NCBI RefSeq assembly: GCF_003014495.1
Contig: NZ_PYGC01000011.1
Location: forward strand, 1 to 64,000
Source of the DNA: Prolixibacter denitrificans
GTDB lineage: Bacteria; Bacteroidota; Bacteroidia; Bacteroidales; Prolixibacteraceae
Reading direction: 5' to 3'
Length of the DNA: 64,000 nucleotides
How positions within the stretch are numbered: position 1 is the first letter of the stretch; every line of letters starts with the position of its first letter. Under the pieces are notes generated by a model. It was not told the origin of the DNA, did not search any database, and saw only the letters and a program-made list of their open reading frames with translations. Made by a program: the position numbers and the translations under genes. Positions 16,760 to 25,631 of the stretch are shown piece by piece.

Positions 16760-19545
16760 GAATTACCAGCATTATCTGGGGAATCGTAATGATGTGTATG
16801 CTGGTGCCTGAACTCAGGGCGCAAAACCAGGATAACGACATCGTATTTTCCGGAGATTACAACGGCTTAACGTTTGAACAATTTGTTTCCAAAGTGGAAT
16901 CACAACAAGAGGTTCACTTCTATTACCGCAAAGATTGGGTGCAGAAAATCCAACTGGATCATGCTTCGGGTTCGGATTTGTCGATGAGGGAAGTTTTGCA
17001 CCGTGCTTTTCTGGGTACGGATCTTCGTTTTTATATCGATGCCTACCGTGACATCTATGTGATGAAAGGTAGGGACATGGTTACAGCTTTACCCGACAAG
17101 TTGATAGAAGCTTCTGGCGGTAAAAGCCGGAAAGGAGGCATTACGGATGTTGAAAAGCGCTACCTGGAAGGCCGCAAGGAGAAAAAGAATAAGACAATTG
17201 TTTTCGGCCGGGAACACATTAAAAAGCCAAACGAGCGGGTGTATCTTACCGGACGTGTAACCAACGCTGAAAGTGGAGAACCATTGGTTGGGGCAACTTT
17301 TTACGTGGAACAATTGAAAGACGGCGTCGTCAGTGATGCACAGGGGTATTATCGTTTGGTGGTGCCACCCGGGAAATATACACTTCAGCTGGGTAGCATG
17401 GGAATGCAGAAGCAGGTTTATAACCTGCAGATTTGGCAAAATGCACATTATAATTTCCAGTTCGAGAAGGACATTATTCCTTTAAAAGAGGTGGTAATTG
17501 AAGCCAATAAATTTCACAACGTACGCGGGACCCAAATGGGATTTCAACGTTTGGATGTGAAAGCAATCAAGGAAATTCCGGTGGTGATGGGCGAAAGCGA
17601 TTTGCTGGAGGTTGCTCGTATGTTGCCGGGGGTTCAATCGGTTGGTGAAGGTAGTTCCGGATTGAATGTGCGCGGAAGTCCTGCCGATCAGAACCTGTTC
17701 TACATTAACCGGGTTCCGGTGTTTAATACCTCGCACCTGTTTGGTTTTTTCTCTGCGTTTAACCCGGATATTGTGCGCGATTTCTCTTTCTACAAAAGTA
17801 ATATCCCTGCCCGTTTCGGCGGTCGCCTGGCTTCCATTTTCGATATCTCGACCCGTGAAGGTAACAGTAAGAAATTTACTGCACGTGGCGGAATCAGCCC
17901 GATTACCGGAAGGCTTTCGGTGGAAGGACCGCTGGTTAAAAACAAAGGTTCATTTGTTATCGGTGGTCGTTCGACTTATTCGGACTGGATTCTGAGGAGG
18001 TTGAAAGATCCGGATTTGAAGAACAGCAATGCCGGTTTTTACGATATTGCTACCAACTTCAGCCTTGAGGCAAATCGGAATAATCATATCCAACTCTTCG
18101 GTTATTATAGTCACGATAGGTTTACGCTTTCTACCAACAGTCACTTCAAGTACAGTAACAAGGGAGGCTCACTACTTTGGAGACACCTTTTCAACGAACG
18201 TTTTACGGGCACATTCAGTGGTGCTTTCGGAGAATATTCCTACGCGAATACCGAGGAGCAAGACCCGTTGAATGCTTATACGAAGAACTATTCGATAGGG
18301 CACTATGAGCTGAAGAGCGATTTTGATTACAATGTGGCTCCGAACCATTTGCTTCGTTTTGGTCTTTCTGCTATATACTACGATCTCGACAGGGGGGCAT
18401 TGAATCCTTATGGAAATGAATCGCTGCGTTATTATACCAACCTTGGAAGGGAATACGGAACAGAGGATGCTCTTTACCTAAGTGATGAATGGAAAATTGG
18501 AGCGAACCTGACTGTGGATGCTGGAATCCGTTACAGCTATTACGCTTATCTGGGACCCAATAAAGTTCGTAACTATTATCCCGATGCTCCTTTGGATGAG
18601 AACACGGTTGTTGACACAGTAAGTTACAAATCAGGTGATATTATTCAATCGTATCACGGCCCGGAATGGCGACTGGCGTTGAATTATTTGGTGGGACAAA
18701 ACAGCTCAGTGAAGCTGTCCTATAACCGGATGCGTCAGTATCTTTTCATGCTGAGTAATACGGTTGCATTATCTCCGAACGATCAGTGGAAACTGACTGA
18801 TTCGCACATTAGTCCTCAGATTGGAGATCAGTTTAGTGCCGGTTTTTACCGGAACTTTCCCGACAAGCATCTGGAAACTTCTATCGAGGCCTATTACAAG
18901 AAGGCGAATCATTTGGTGGAATATAAAAACGGTGCCGATTTAATTGGAAACCGCTGGGTTGAAACCGACGTGGTTCAGGGAAAACAGGATGCTTACGGAT
19001 TGGAGTTGATGCTGCGTAAAACAGCCGGAAAACTGAATGGCTGGATCAGCTACACCTATTCGCATGCCCGTGTAAAAGTAGATAGTAAGTTTCCTGAAGA
19101 TCAGATTAATTCAGGAAAAGAATATCCGGCTAATTACGACATTCCTCACTCGGTGAATGTGGTTACCAATTACCGTTTGAGTCGTCGCGTAAGTTTCTCT
19201 GGAAACATGGTGTATTACACCGGTCGGCCGATAACTTACCCGAGTGCTATTTATTACATCGACGGAAAAAAAGTGTTGAACTACTCTCTCAGGAACGAGT
19301 ACAGGTTACCCGATTATTTCCGTGTCGACCTTTCGGTGAATATTGAAGGAAATCTGGTTGCTAAAAAGCTGGCTCACAGTTCTTGGATGGTAGGTGTGTA
19401 TAACCTTACGGGAAGAAAAAATGCCTACTCAGTGTACTTTAAGAATGTGGATGGCAATATCCAGGGATACAAACAATCTATTTTCGGTGTGCCGATTCTG
19501 ACACTTACCTGGAACTTTAAATTGGGTAACTATGCGAGTGAATAA
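16756..19545 (+). CDS. TonB-dependent outer membrane receptor with STN and carboxypeptidase-regulatory domains
   Basis: A 929-residue protein. After the signal peptide (1-22) comes an STN-like domain (about 35-104, LTFEQFVSKVESQQEVHFYY to DIYVMKG). A CarboxypepD_reg-like domain follows (161-240, LTGRVTNAESGEPLVGATF). The plug is at about 265-370 (LNVRGSPADQNLFYINRVPVF, then ARFGGRLASIFDISTREG), and the rest is a 22-strand-type barrel. It imports an unknown ligand using TonB energy. STN domains normally signal to an anti-sigma factor, but none adjoins. The last 14 bases overlap the first DUF4249 gene, so the proteins are made together. Confidence 0.93.
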   Translation: MRITSIIWGIVMMCMLVPELRAQNQDNDIVFSGDYNGLTFEQFVSKVESQQEVHFYYRKDWVQKIQLDHASGSDLSMREVLHRAFLGTDLRFYIDAYRDIYVMKGRDMVTALPDKLIEASGGKSRKGGITDVEKRYLEGRKEKKNKTIVFGREHIKKPNERVYLTGRVTNAESGEPLVGATFYVEQLKDGVVSDAQGYYRLVVPPGKYTLQLGSMGMQKQVYNLQIWQNAHYNFQFEKDIIPLKEVVIEANKFHNVRGTQMGFQRLDVKAIKEIPVVMGESDLLEVARMLPGVQSVGEGSSGLNVRGSPADQNLFYINRVPVFNTSHLFGFFSAFNPDIVRDFSFYKSNIPARFGGRLASIFDISTREGNSKKFTARGGISPITGRLSVEGPLVKNKGSFVIGGRSTYSDWILRRLKDPDLKNSNAGFYDIATNFSLEANRNNHIQLFGYYSHDRFTLSTNSHFKYSNKGGSLLWRHLFNERFTGTFSGAFGEYSYANTEEQDPLNAYTKNYSIGHYELKSDFDYNVAPNHLLRFGLSAIYYDLDRGALNPYGNESLRYYTNLGREYGTEDALYLSDEWKIGANLTVDAGIRYSYYAYLGPNKVRNYYPDAPLDENTVVDTVSYKSGDIIQSYHGPEWRLALNYLVGQNSSVKLSYNRMRQYLFMLSNTVALSPNDQWKLTDSHISPQIGDQFSAGFYRNFPDKHLETSIEAYYKKANHLVEYKNGADLIGNRWVETDVVQGKQDAYGLELMLRKTAGKLNGWISYTYSHARVKVDSKFPEDQINSGKEYPANYDIPHSVNVVTNYRLSRRVSFSGNMVYYTGRPITYPSAIYYIDGKKVLNYSLRNEYRLPDYFRVDLSVNIEGNLVAKKLAHSSWMVGVYNLTGRKNAYSVYFKNVDGNIQGYKQSIFGVPILTLTWNFKLGNYASE

Positions 19546-20710
19546 GTTATACGTATTGTTACTAGTAGTAATCGCCGTAGGCGCTTTGTTTCAACGATGT
19601 GTGGAGCCGTTTACCCCTGAAATAAAAAAATACTCCGATTTGTTAGTCGTCGATGGTACATTGACTGATGAGTTGGGAACACAGGTGATTACGGTTTCCA
19701 GAACCTCTGATTATTCCAGTGGTCGGTTCATCCCGGAAAATGGATGTACCGTTACTGTTCAGGACGATCAGGGAAATATTTTTCCATTTGAGAGAAAAGG
19801 CAGAGGTAGATATGAAGCCGAGTTTTACCAGGGCGATCTGCGATATGGAAGAGCGTACATGTTGCGGGTAATCGCTAATAACGGAGAAGTTTTTGAATCG
19901 AATTATCAGACGCTGACACCTGCACCACCGGTAGATAGTGTAACTGCAGTTTATGAACCCAAAGCTACGGCAGAAAAACCCGAAGGATTAAAAGGTTACC
20001 AGTTTTTTGTGAATACCAGTGATCCCAATGGTAACACACGCTATTATCGCTGGAGTATGGAAGAAACATGGGAGTATCATGCTCCTTTTACTTTGTATGC
20101 TATGTGGGATGGTGAATGGCACTTTGATTTTGCTTTCCCCGATGATCGGAGCAGATGCTGGAAAACGATGGATGTCCCGGGCATATTTACTGCAACAACC
20201 CGTGATATTTCGGAAAATGTTTTGAAGAATGTAAAGTTAAACTATGTGTCTACTCAATCGGATCGATTAAAATGGCGGTATAGTTTGTTGGTTCGGGAAT
20301 ATGCTTTGTCAGCTGAGGCGTATGAATTTTGGAATGGATTACAAAAGCAGACCCAGGAAACCGGTGGTTTGTATGAGTTGCAACCTTACATGATTAAAGG
20401 GAACATTACCTGTACTTCAAATCCCGGGGAGACAGCTCTTGGATTTTTCTCCGCTTCAGGTGTATCGGAAAAGCGTGTTTTTGTATATCCTCCATCTGAC
20501 TATGTTTCTGAGCCTCCTTGTGTTGGGGATACGATAAATGCCCGTAACCCAATTGAGGATTATCCGGAATCGGCTTTCCCGGTATATCTATACGAAATAC
20601 AGCAGCCTACGGGTGGTGTTATTCATCAGCTGGCAGCGGCAGAAAGACGTTGCTTTGATTGTCTTGAAAGAGGAGGTACCAATATTAGACCTGATTTTTG
20701 GGTGTATTGA
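19532..20710 (+). CDS. DUF4249 lipoprotein, tandem copy 1
   Basis: A 392-residue protein with an N-terminal hydrophobic segment ending in FQRCVEPF. The Cys before EPF is the conserved lipid-attachment candidate, although R at -1 is unlike a standard lipobox. The body carries motifs shared by all five copies: LLVVDGTLTDE, YYRWSMEETWEYHAPF, MWDG, CWKTMDVPGIFTATTRDISE, WRYSLLVREY, and the end RRCFDCLERGGTN with PDFW. DUF4249 proteins commonly follow TonB receptors in Bacteroidota and are presumed surface or periplasmic partners. It overlaps the receptor gene by 14 bases. Confidence 0.9.
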   Translation: MRVNKLYVLLLVVIAVGALFQRCVEPFTPEIKKYSDLLVVDGTLTDELGTQVITVSRTSDYSSGRFIPENGCTVTVQDDQGNIFPFERKGRGRYEAEFYQGDLRYGRAYMLRVIANNGEVFESNYQTLTPAPPVDSVTAVYEPKATAEKPEGLKGYQFFVNTSDPNGNTRYYRWSMEETWEYHAPFTLYAMWDGEWHFDFAFPDDRSRCWKTMDVPGIFTATTRDISENVLKNVKLNYVSTQSDRLKWRYSLLVREYALSAEAYEFWNGLQKQTQETGGLYELQPYMIKGNITCTSNPGETALGFFSASGVSEKRVFVYPPSDYVSEPPCVGDTINARNPIEDYPESAFPVYLYEIQQPTGGVIHQLAAAERRCFDCLERGGTNIRPDFWVY

Positions 20711-20751
20711 TAGTAAAATGATGAATCACAATTATTTATGATGTGTAAGAG

Positions 20752-21927
20752 GTGAAGCAATCCCAAAGAAAATATGTATTAGGAGTAATTGCCATTTTCA
20801 TGGTAATGGGGGGACTGCATCGCTGTGTTGAACCATTTACTCCGCAGATTAAAAAGTATTCTAATCTATTAGTGGTCGACGGCACCCTGACCAATGAGGT
20901 GGGAACACAGGTAATTACTGTTTCGCGTAGTTCTAACTATAACGATGCTGAGTTTATCGCAGAGAATGGATGTACTGTCACGGTTCAGGATGACGAGGGA
21001 AACATCTATTCTTATGCCGGGAAAGGTAATGGTAAATATGAAGCTGAGTTTTACCAAGGCGATCTGCAATATGGAAGAGCTTATATGTTGCGGGTAATCG
21101 CGAATGATGGAGAAGTTTTTGAATCGGATTATCAGACCTTGAGGCCTGCACCTCCAATTGATAGTGTAACTGCCGTATATGAGCCCAGAATTACCCTGGA
21201 GGACCCTGATGGATTAAAAGGTTATCAGTTTTTTGTGAGTACCAGTGATCCCGGTGGCAATACTCGTTATTATCGCTGGAGCATGGAAGAAACCTGGGAA
21301 TACCATGCACCTTTTACGGTAGCTTATATGTGGGATGGGGCATTGCACGATTTTTCCTTCCCGGATGACCGGAGTACGTGCTGGATGACGATGGATGTTC
21401 CTGGTATATTTACCGGAACGACCCGGGATATTTCGGAAGATGTTTTGAAGAATGTGAAGCTAAACTATGTGTCTACTCAATCGGATCGGTTAAAATGGCG
21501 GTATAGTTTGTTGGTTCGGGAATATGCGTTGTCGGCTGAAGCCTATGAATTTTGGAGTGGACTACAAAAGCAGACTCAGGAAACGGGTGGTTTGTATGAA
21601 TCGCAACCGTACATGATTAAAGGAAATATTACCTGTATTTCAAATCCTGATGTAAAGGCACTAGGATTTTTCTCGACTTCGGGTGTAAGTGAGAAGCGGA
21701 TTTTTGTTAATCCTCCATCAGATTATGTTTATGAATTGCCTTGTTTGGGAGATACGATTACACCCCGTAACCCGATTGAGGATTATCCGGCGTCGGCATA
21801 TCCTGTATATCTTTTTAAAATACCACTGCCCATGGGAAGACATACGATGGCTGCAGCGGAAAGACGTTGTTTCGATTGTCTTGAAAGAGGAGGTACCAAT
21901 ATCAGACCTGATTTTTGGGTGTATTAG
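20752..21927 (+). CDS. DUF4249 lipoprotein, tandem copy 2
   Basis: A 391-residue protein starting with GTG at 20752 (KQSQRKYVLGVIAIF); the same GTG-AAG-CA start recurs in copies 3 and 4. The lipid Cys candidate is in LHRCVEPF. It is closest to copy 1 over the C-terminal two thirds. Long stretches of nucleotide identity occur around NYVSTQSDRLKWRYSLLVRE and the final CFDCLERGGTNIRPDFWVY, while its N-terminus is closer to copy 3, suggesting exchange between copies. Conserved cysteines (ENGC, CWMTMD, RRCFDC) suggest disulfides outside the cytoplasm. Confidence 0.9.
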   Translation: MKQSQRKYVLGVIAIFMVMGGLHRCVEPFTPQIKKYSNLLVVDGTLTNEVGTQVITVSRSSNYNDAEFIAENGCTVTVQDDEGNIYSYAGKGNGKYEAEFYQGDLQYGRAYMLRVIANDGEVFESDYQTLRPAPPIDSVTAVYEPRITLEDPDGLKGYQFFVSTSDPGGNTRYYRWSMEETWEYHAPFTVAYMWDGALHDFSFPDDRSTCWMTMDVPGIFTGTTRDISEDVLKNVKLNYVSTQSDRLKWRYSLLVREYALSAEAYEFWSGLQKQTQETGGLYESQPYMIKGNITCISNPDVKALGFFSTSGVSEKRIFVNPPSDYVYELPCLGDTITPRNPIEDYPASAYPVYLFKIPLPMGRHTMAAAERRCFDCLERGGTNIRPDFWVY

Positions 21928-21970
21928 AAGAAATTGAACGATGAATAACAATTAGTGAATAGATAAAGCA

Positions 21971-23146
21971 GTGAAGCAGCCCCAAAGGAAATATGTCGTA
22001 GGAGTAATTGCCATTTTCATGGGAATAGTGAGCTTGCCTTGTTGTGTTGAACCATTTACTCCGCATGTTAAGAAGTATTCCGATTTATTGGTGGTTGACG
22101 GCACCCTTACAGATGAGCCGGGAAGTCAGGTTGTTACTGTATCCCGAACCTCCGACTATAGCGAAGCTGAATTTTTACCAGAGAATGGATGTGTGGTTAC
22201 CATTTTGGATGACCAGGGAAACATTTATCCTTTTAACGGAAAGGGAGATGGTAAATATGTGGCCGAATTTTACCAGGGTGACCTGAAGTATGGAAGAGCT
22301 TATATGTTGCGTGTAATCGCTGGCAGCGGAGATGTTTATGAGTCGGACTATCAGGTGCTGAAGCCTGCGCCCCCAATTGACAGTGTGACCGCCCGGTATG
22401 AGACCAAAGTTACCGCAGAAAATACGAGAGGGCTGAAGGGGTACCAATTCTTTGTAAATACCAGCGATCCGACCAATAATACGCGCTATTATCGCTGGAG
22501 TGCGGAAGAAACCTGGGAATATCATGCGCCCTACGAGGTTGTGTTTATGTGGGATGGTACGCTGCATTTCTTTTCTTTTCCTGATAACAGGAGCACCTGT
22601 TGGAAGACTTCAGATATCCCTGCCATTTATACCGCGACGACACGAGATATGTCTGAGGATAGGTTGACAAATGTAAAACTCAGTTTTGTTTCCACCGGGA
22701 GTGAGCGATTGAAGTGGAGATACAGTTTGTTGGTCACCGAGTACTCGTTATCTGCCGAATCATATGAGTTTTGGAATGGACTGGAAAAGCAAACTCAGAA
22801 AACCGGAGGTTTGTATGAAGCGCAACCTTACATGATCGAGGGAAATATTTCCTGTGTTTCCACGCCTGATGAAGTGGTCCTGGGATTTTTCTGCGTAAGT
22901 GGAGTGAGTAAAAAGAGAATTTTTGTTGGCCCAGCTCCCGATCCAGTTTATGAAATGGTTTGCAATCTGGATAAAATCGGCCCGAGAAATCCGATAGAGG
23001 ATTATCCAGAGTCTGCTTACCCGGTATATCTCACCGGAACGTTATTGCCTGGAGGAGGATATGCGATGGCGGCTTCCGAAAGGCGCTGTTTCGATTGTCT
23101 TGAAAGAGGAGGAACGAATGTTAAACCTGATTTCTGGGAGGATTAG
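21971..23146 (+). CDS. DUF4249 lipoprotein, tandem copy 3
   Basis: A 391-residue protein starting with GTG at 21971 (KQPQRKYVVGVIAIF). The lipid Cys candidate lies in LPCCVEPF, the only copy without Arg before the Cys. It keeps all shared motifs (YYRWSAEETWEYHAPY, MWDG, CWKTSDIPAIYTATTRDMSE, RRCFDCLERGGTNVKPDFW). The variable loop near residue 320 (KKRIFVGPAPDPVYE) matches copy 5 rather than its neighbours 2 and 4. It follows copy 2 by 43 bases with no terminator between. Confidence 0.9.
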   Translation: MKQPQRKYVVGVIAIFMGIVSLPCCVEPFTPHVKKYSDLLVVDGTLTDEPGSQVVTVSRTSDYSEAEFLPENGCVVTILDDQGNIYPFNGKGDGKYVAEFYQGDLKYGRAYMLRVIAGSGDVYESDYQVLKPAPPIDSVTARYETKVTAENTRGLKGYQFFVNTSDPTNNTRYYRWSAEETWEYHAPYEVVFMWDGTLHFFSFPDNRSTCWKTSDIPAIYTATTRDMSEDRLTNVKLSFVSTGSERLKWRYSLLVTEYSLSAESYEFWNGLEKQTQKTGGLYEAQPYMIEGNISCVSTPDEVVLGFFCVSGVSKKRIFVGPAPDPVYEMVCNLDKIGPRNPIEDYPESAYPVYLTGTLLPGGGYAMAASERRCFDCLERGGTNVKPDFWED

Positions 23147-23183
23147 AATAAACACAAGAAAGAATAATAATTAGATACAGTAA

Positions 23184-24362
23184 GTGAAGCAATCCGAAAG
23201 AAAATATGTAGCAGGAGCAATTGCCATTTTCATGGTAATTGGAGGATTGCATCGTTGTGTCGAACCATTTAATCCCTCAGTGGAGAAGTACAGCGATCTG
23301 CTTGTCATTGATGCTACACTGACGGATGAGCCAGGTGTTCAAAAGGTAACGGTTTCGCGAACATCGAGTCTTAATGATTCAGCCTTTATACCTGAAATTG
23401 GTTGTACGGTAACCATTTTGGATGATGTAGGAAATATATATGATTTGAGTGATGGCGGCAATGGAAGATATGCAGCCAACTTTAACAGTGAACAACTTCA
23501 AACCGGCACTTCCTATATGCTGAGGGTCATAGACAATAGCGGAGACGTATTCGAATCAGATTATCAGAAGTTATTACCTCCTCCCAAAATTGACAGTGTG
23601 ACCTATCGTTATGGACCCAAGTATACGCCTGAATTTCCTGAAGGACTACTCGGCTGTCAGTTTTATGTGAATGCGAGTGCCCCTGGTGGTGAAATGAAGT
23701 TCTATCGGTGGAGTATGCAGGAGACCTGGGAGTATCACTCAATTTATCAAGTCGGAGCGATGTGGGATGGTGCCTTGCATGATAATTATTATTTCAAGGA
23801 AAACAGGACGATTTGTTGGATGACCAAGGAAGTTCCCGGCATTTATACTGCGACGACCCGCGACATGGCGGGAAATGTTTTGAAAAATATCAAACTGAAT
23901 TATGTTTCTGTCGGAAGCGATCGGTTAAAATTCAGGTATAGTCTTTTAGTCCGGGAGTATTCACTTTCGCCCGAAGCCTATGAGTTTTGGAGTGGGCTGG
24001 AAAAACAAACACAACAAACCGGAGGATTGTACGAAACGCAGCCTTATATGCTAACCGGAAATATTTCCTGCGTTTCAAATCCCGAAAAAACTGCGTTAGG
24101 TTTTTTTTCAACGAGTGGCGTTAGTAAAAAACGAATTTTTGTTAAACGTTCACCTTATCCTGTCAGAGATATTGTTTGTTCTTCCGATACAATAAGAGGA
24201 ACCGGGGACCTGATGCCGTATCCGCCTTCATCTTATCCGGTTTACATGTATTATTTTATTCTGCCTTCGGGCGGATTAATGAGAGTTGCTTCCAATCAGC
24301 GTTGCTTTGATTGTTTAGTACGTGGTGGTACGAATGTGAAACCTGATTTCTGGGAGGATTAA
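23184..24362 (+). CDS. DUF4249 lipoprotein, tandem copy 4
   Basis: A 392-residue protein starting with GTG at 23184 (KQSERKYVAGAIAIF). The lipid Cys candidate is in LHRCVEPF. It is the most diverged in the middle (FYRWSMQETWEYHSIY, YYFKENRTICWMTKEVPGIYT). Its C-terminal block SSYPVYMYYFILPSGG with ASNQRCFDCLVRGGTN is shared with copy 5, while the last residues KPDFWED match copy 3. The tail therefore looks mosaic. Confidence 0.9.
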   Translation: MKQSERKYVAGAIAIFMVIGGLHRCVEPFNPSVEKYSDLLVIDATLTDEPGVQKVTVSRTSSLNDSAFIPEIGCTVTILDDVGNIYDLSDGGNGRYAANFNSEQLQTGTSYMLRVIDNSGDVFESDYQKLLPPPKIDSVTYRYGPKYTPEFPEGLLGCQFYVNASAPGGEMKFYRWSMQETWEYHSIYQVGAMWDGALHDNYYFKENRTICWMTKEVPGIYTATTRDMAGNVLKNIKLNYVSVGSDRLKFRYSLLVREYSLSPEAYEFWSGLEKQTQQTGGLYETQPYMLTGNISCVSNPEKTALGFFSTSGVSKKRIFVKRSPYPVRDIVCSSDTIRGTGDLMPYPPSSYPVYMYYFILPSGGLMRVASNQRCFDCLVRGGTNVKPDFWED

Positions 24363-24443
24363 AATGGTAAGGCAATATAGATATACGATTTTGAGATTAA
24401 CATAATTTGTGAATAGTTCTGTTTGCTGGTTTCAAATGAAGAG

Positions 24444-25619
24444 ATGATGATTGTGAAGAAAAAATATTTGATGTTGATGGCTATTACGATTGTTGGTTTT
24501 GGAATTCAACGTTGTGTGGAGCCATTTAATCCACCGGTAACCAATTACAATGATTTATTGGTTATCAGTGGGACGTTGACGGATGAGCCGGGAACACAAA
24601 CAATTACTGTTTCCAGGACGACTCCCTACACCGACTCTACCTACGTTCCCGAGAATGGATGCTCAGTGACTGTTGTCGATGATAAGGGTAACATAATTAG
24701 TTACACAGGAAAAGGAGAAGGCAAATATGTTGCCAATATAACCAGTGGTGATTTGGGATACGGAACCAGTTATATGTTGCGGGTGATCGATAACAAGGGC
24801 GATGTATATGAGTCAGATTACCAGACGCTGCAACCGGCTCCTCCTATTGATAGTTTGACAGCCAGTTATCAGTCGAAAAGTACGGCGGAAAATCCGGACG
24901 GCTTAAAAGGGTATCAATTTTATGTGAATACCAGTGATCCCAGTGGCAAAACTCAATATTATCGGTGGAGTATGCAGGAAACCTGGGAGTATCATTCTCC
25001 CTATACCGTCGCAGCCATGTGGGATGGTACATTACATTTGAATTATCATTTTGAGAACAATCGGACCACTTGTTGGATGACAAAGGAAGTACCGGGAATA
25101 TACACTGCTACGACACGCGATTTGGCTGAAGATGTATTGAAAAATTATAAGCTGAACTATGTCTCGACGCAATCGGATCGGTTGATGTGGAGATATAGTC
25201 TGCTGGTAAGAGAATACTCTCTATCCGCAGAGGCTTATGAGTTTTGGAATGGATTGGAAAAACAAACGCAGCAAACAGGTGGTCTCTTTGAAAGTCAACC
25301 TTATATGATTCGGGGAAATCTAACCTGCGTGTCGAAGCCGGGTAAGGTGGTACTAGGATATTTTTCAGCCAGTGGAGTCAGCAAGAAACGAATTTTCGTA
25401 GGGCCAGCACCTGATCCAGTAAGAGAAATATTTTGTAGTTCCGATACCATTAAATCAATCAGGGATGACTTAATGCCCTATCCATCTTCTTCTTATCCGG
25501 TATATATGTACAATTTTATTCTTCCTTCGGGAGCAATCGTTAAAGTGGCCTCGAATCAGCAATGTTTTGATTGTTTGAAACGCGGGGGCACCAATGTCAG
25601 ACCTTCTTATTGGCAATAA
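24444..25619 (+). CDS. DUF4249 lipoprotein, tandem copy 5
   Basis: Starting at the ATG at 24444 the product has 391 residues, matching copies 2 and 3. GTG at 24453 is the codon aligned with the GTG starts of the other copies and is a good alternative. The lipid Cys candidate is in IQRCVEPF. All shared motifs are present (YYRWSMQETWEYHSPY, CWMTKEVPGIYTATTRDLAE, WRYSLLVREY). The end QQCFDCLKRGGTNVRPSYW differs from PDFW in the others. It is followed after 12 bases by the MG2/plug-like gene. Confidence 0.9.
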   Translation: MMIVKKKYLMLMAITIVGFGIQRCVEPFNPPVTNYNDLLVISGTLTDEPGTQTITVSRTTPYTDSTYVPENGCSVTVVDDKGNIISYTGKGEGKYVANITSGDLGYGTSYMLRVIDNKGDVYESDYQTLQPAPPIDSLTASYQSKSTAENPDGLKGYQFYVNTSDPSGKTQYYRWSMQETWEYHSPYTVAAMWDGTLHLNYHFENNRTTCWMTKEVPGIYTATTRDLAEDVLKNYKLNYVSTQSDRLMWRYSLLVREYSLSAEAYEFWNGLEKQTQQTGGLFESQPYMIRGNLTCVSKPGKVVLGYFSASGVSKKRIFVGPAPDPVREIFCSSDTIKSIRDDLMPYPSSSYPVYMYNFILPSGAIVKVASNQQCFDCLKRGGTNVRPSYWQ

Positions 25620-25631
25620 AATACAGGGAAT

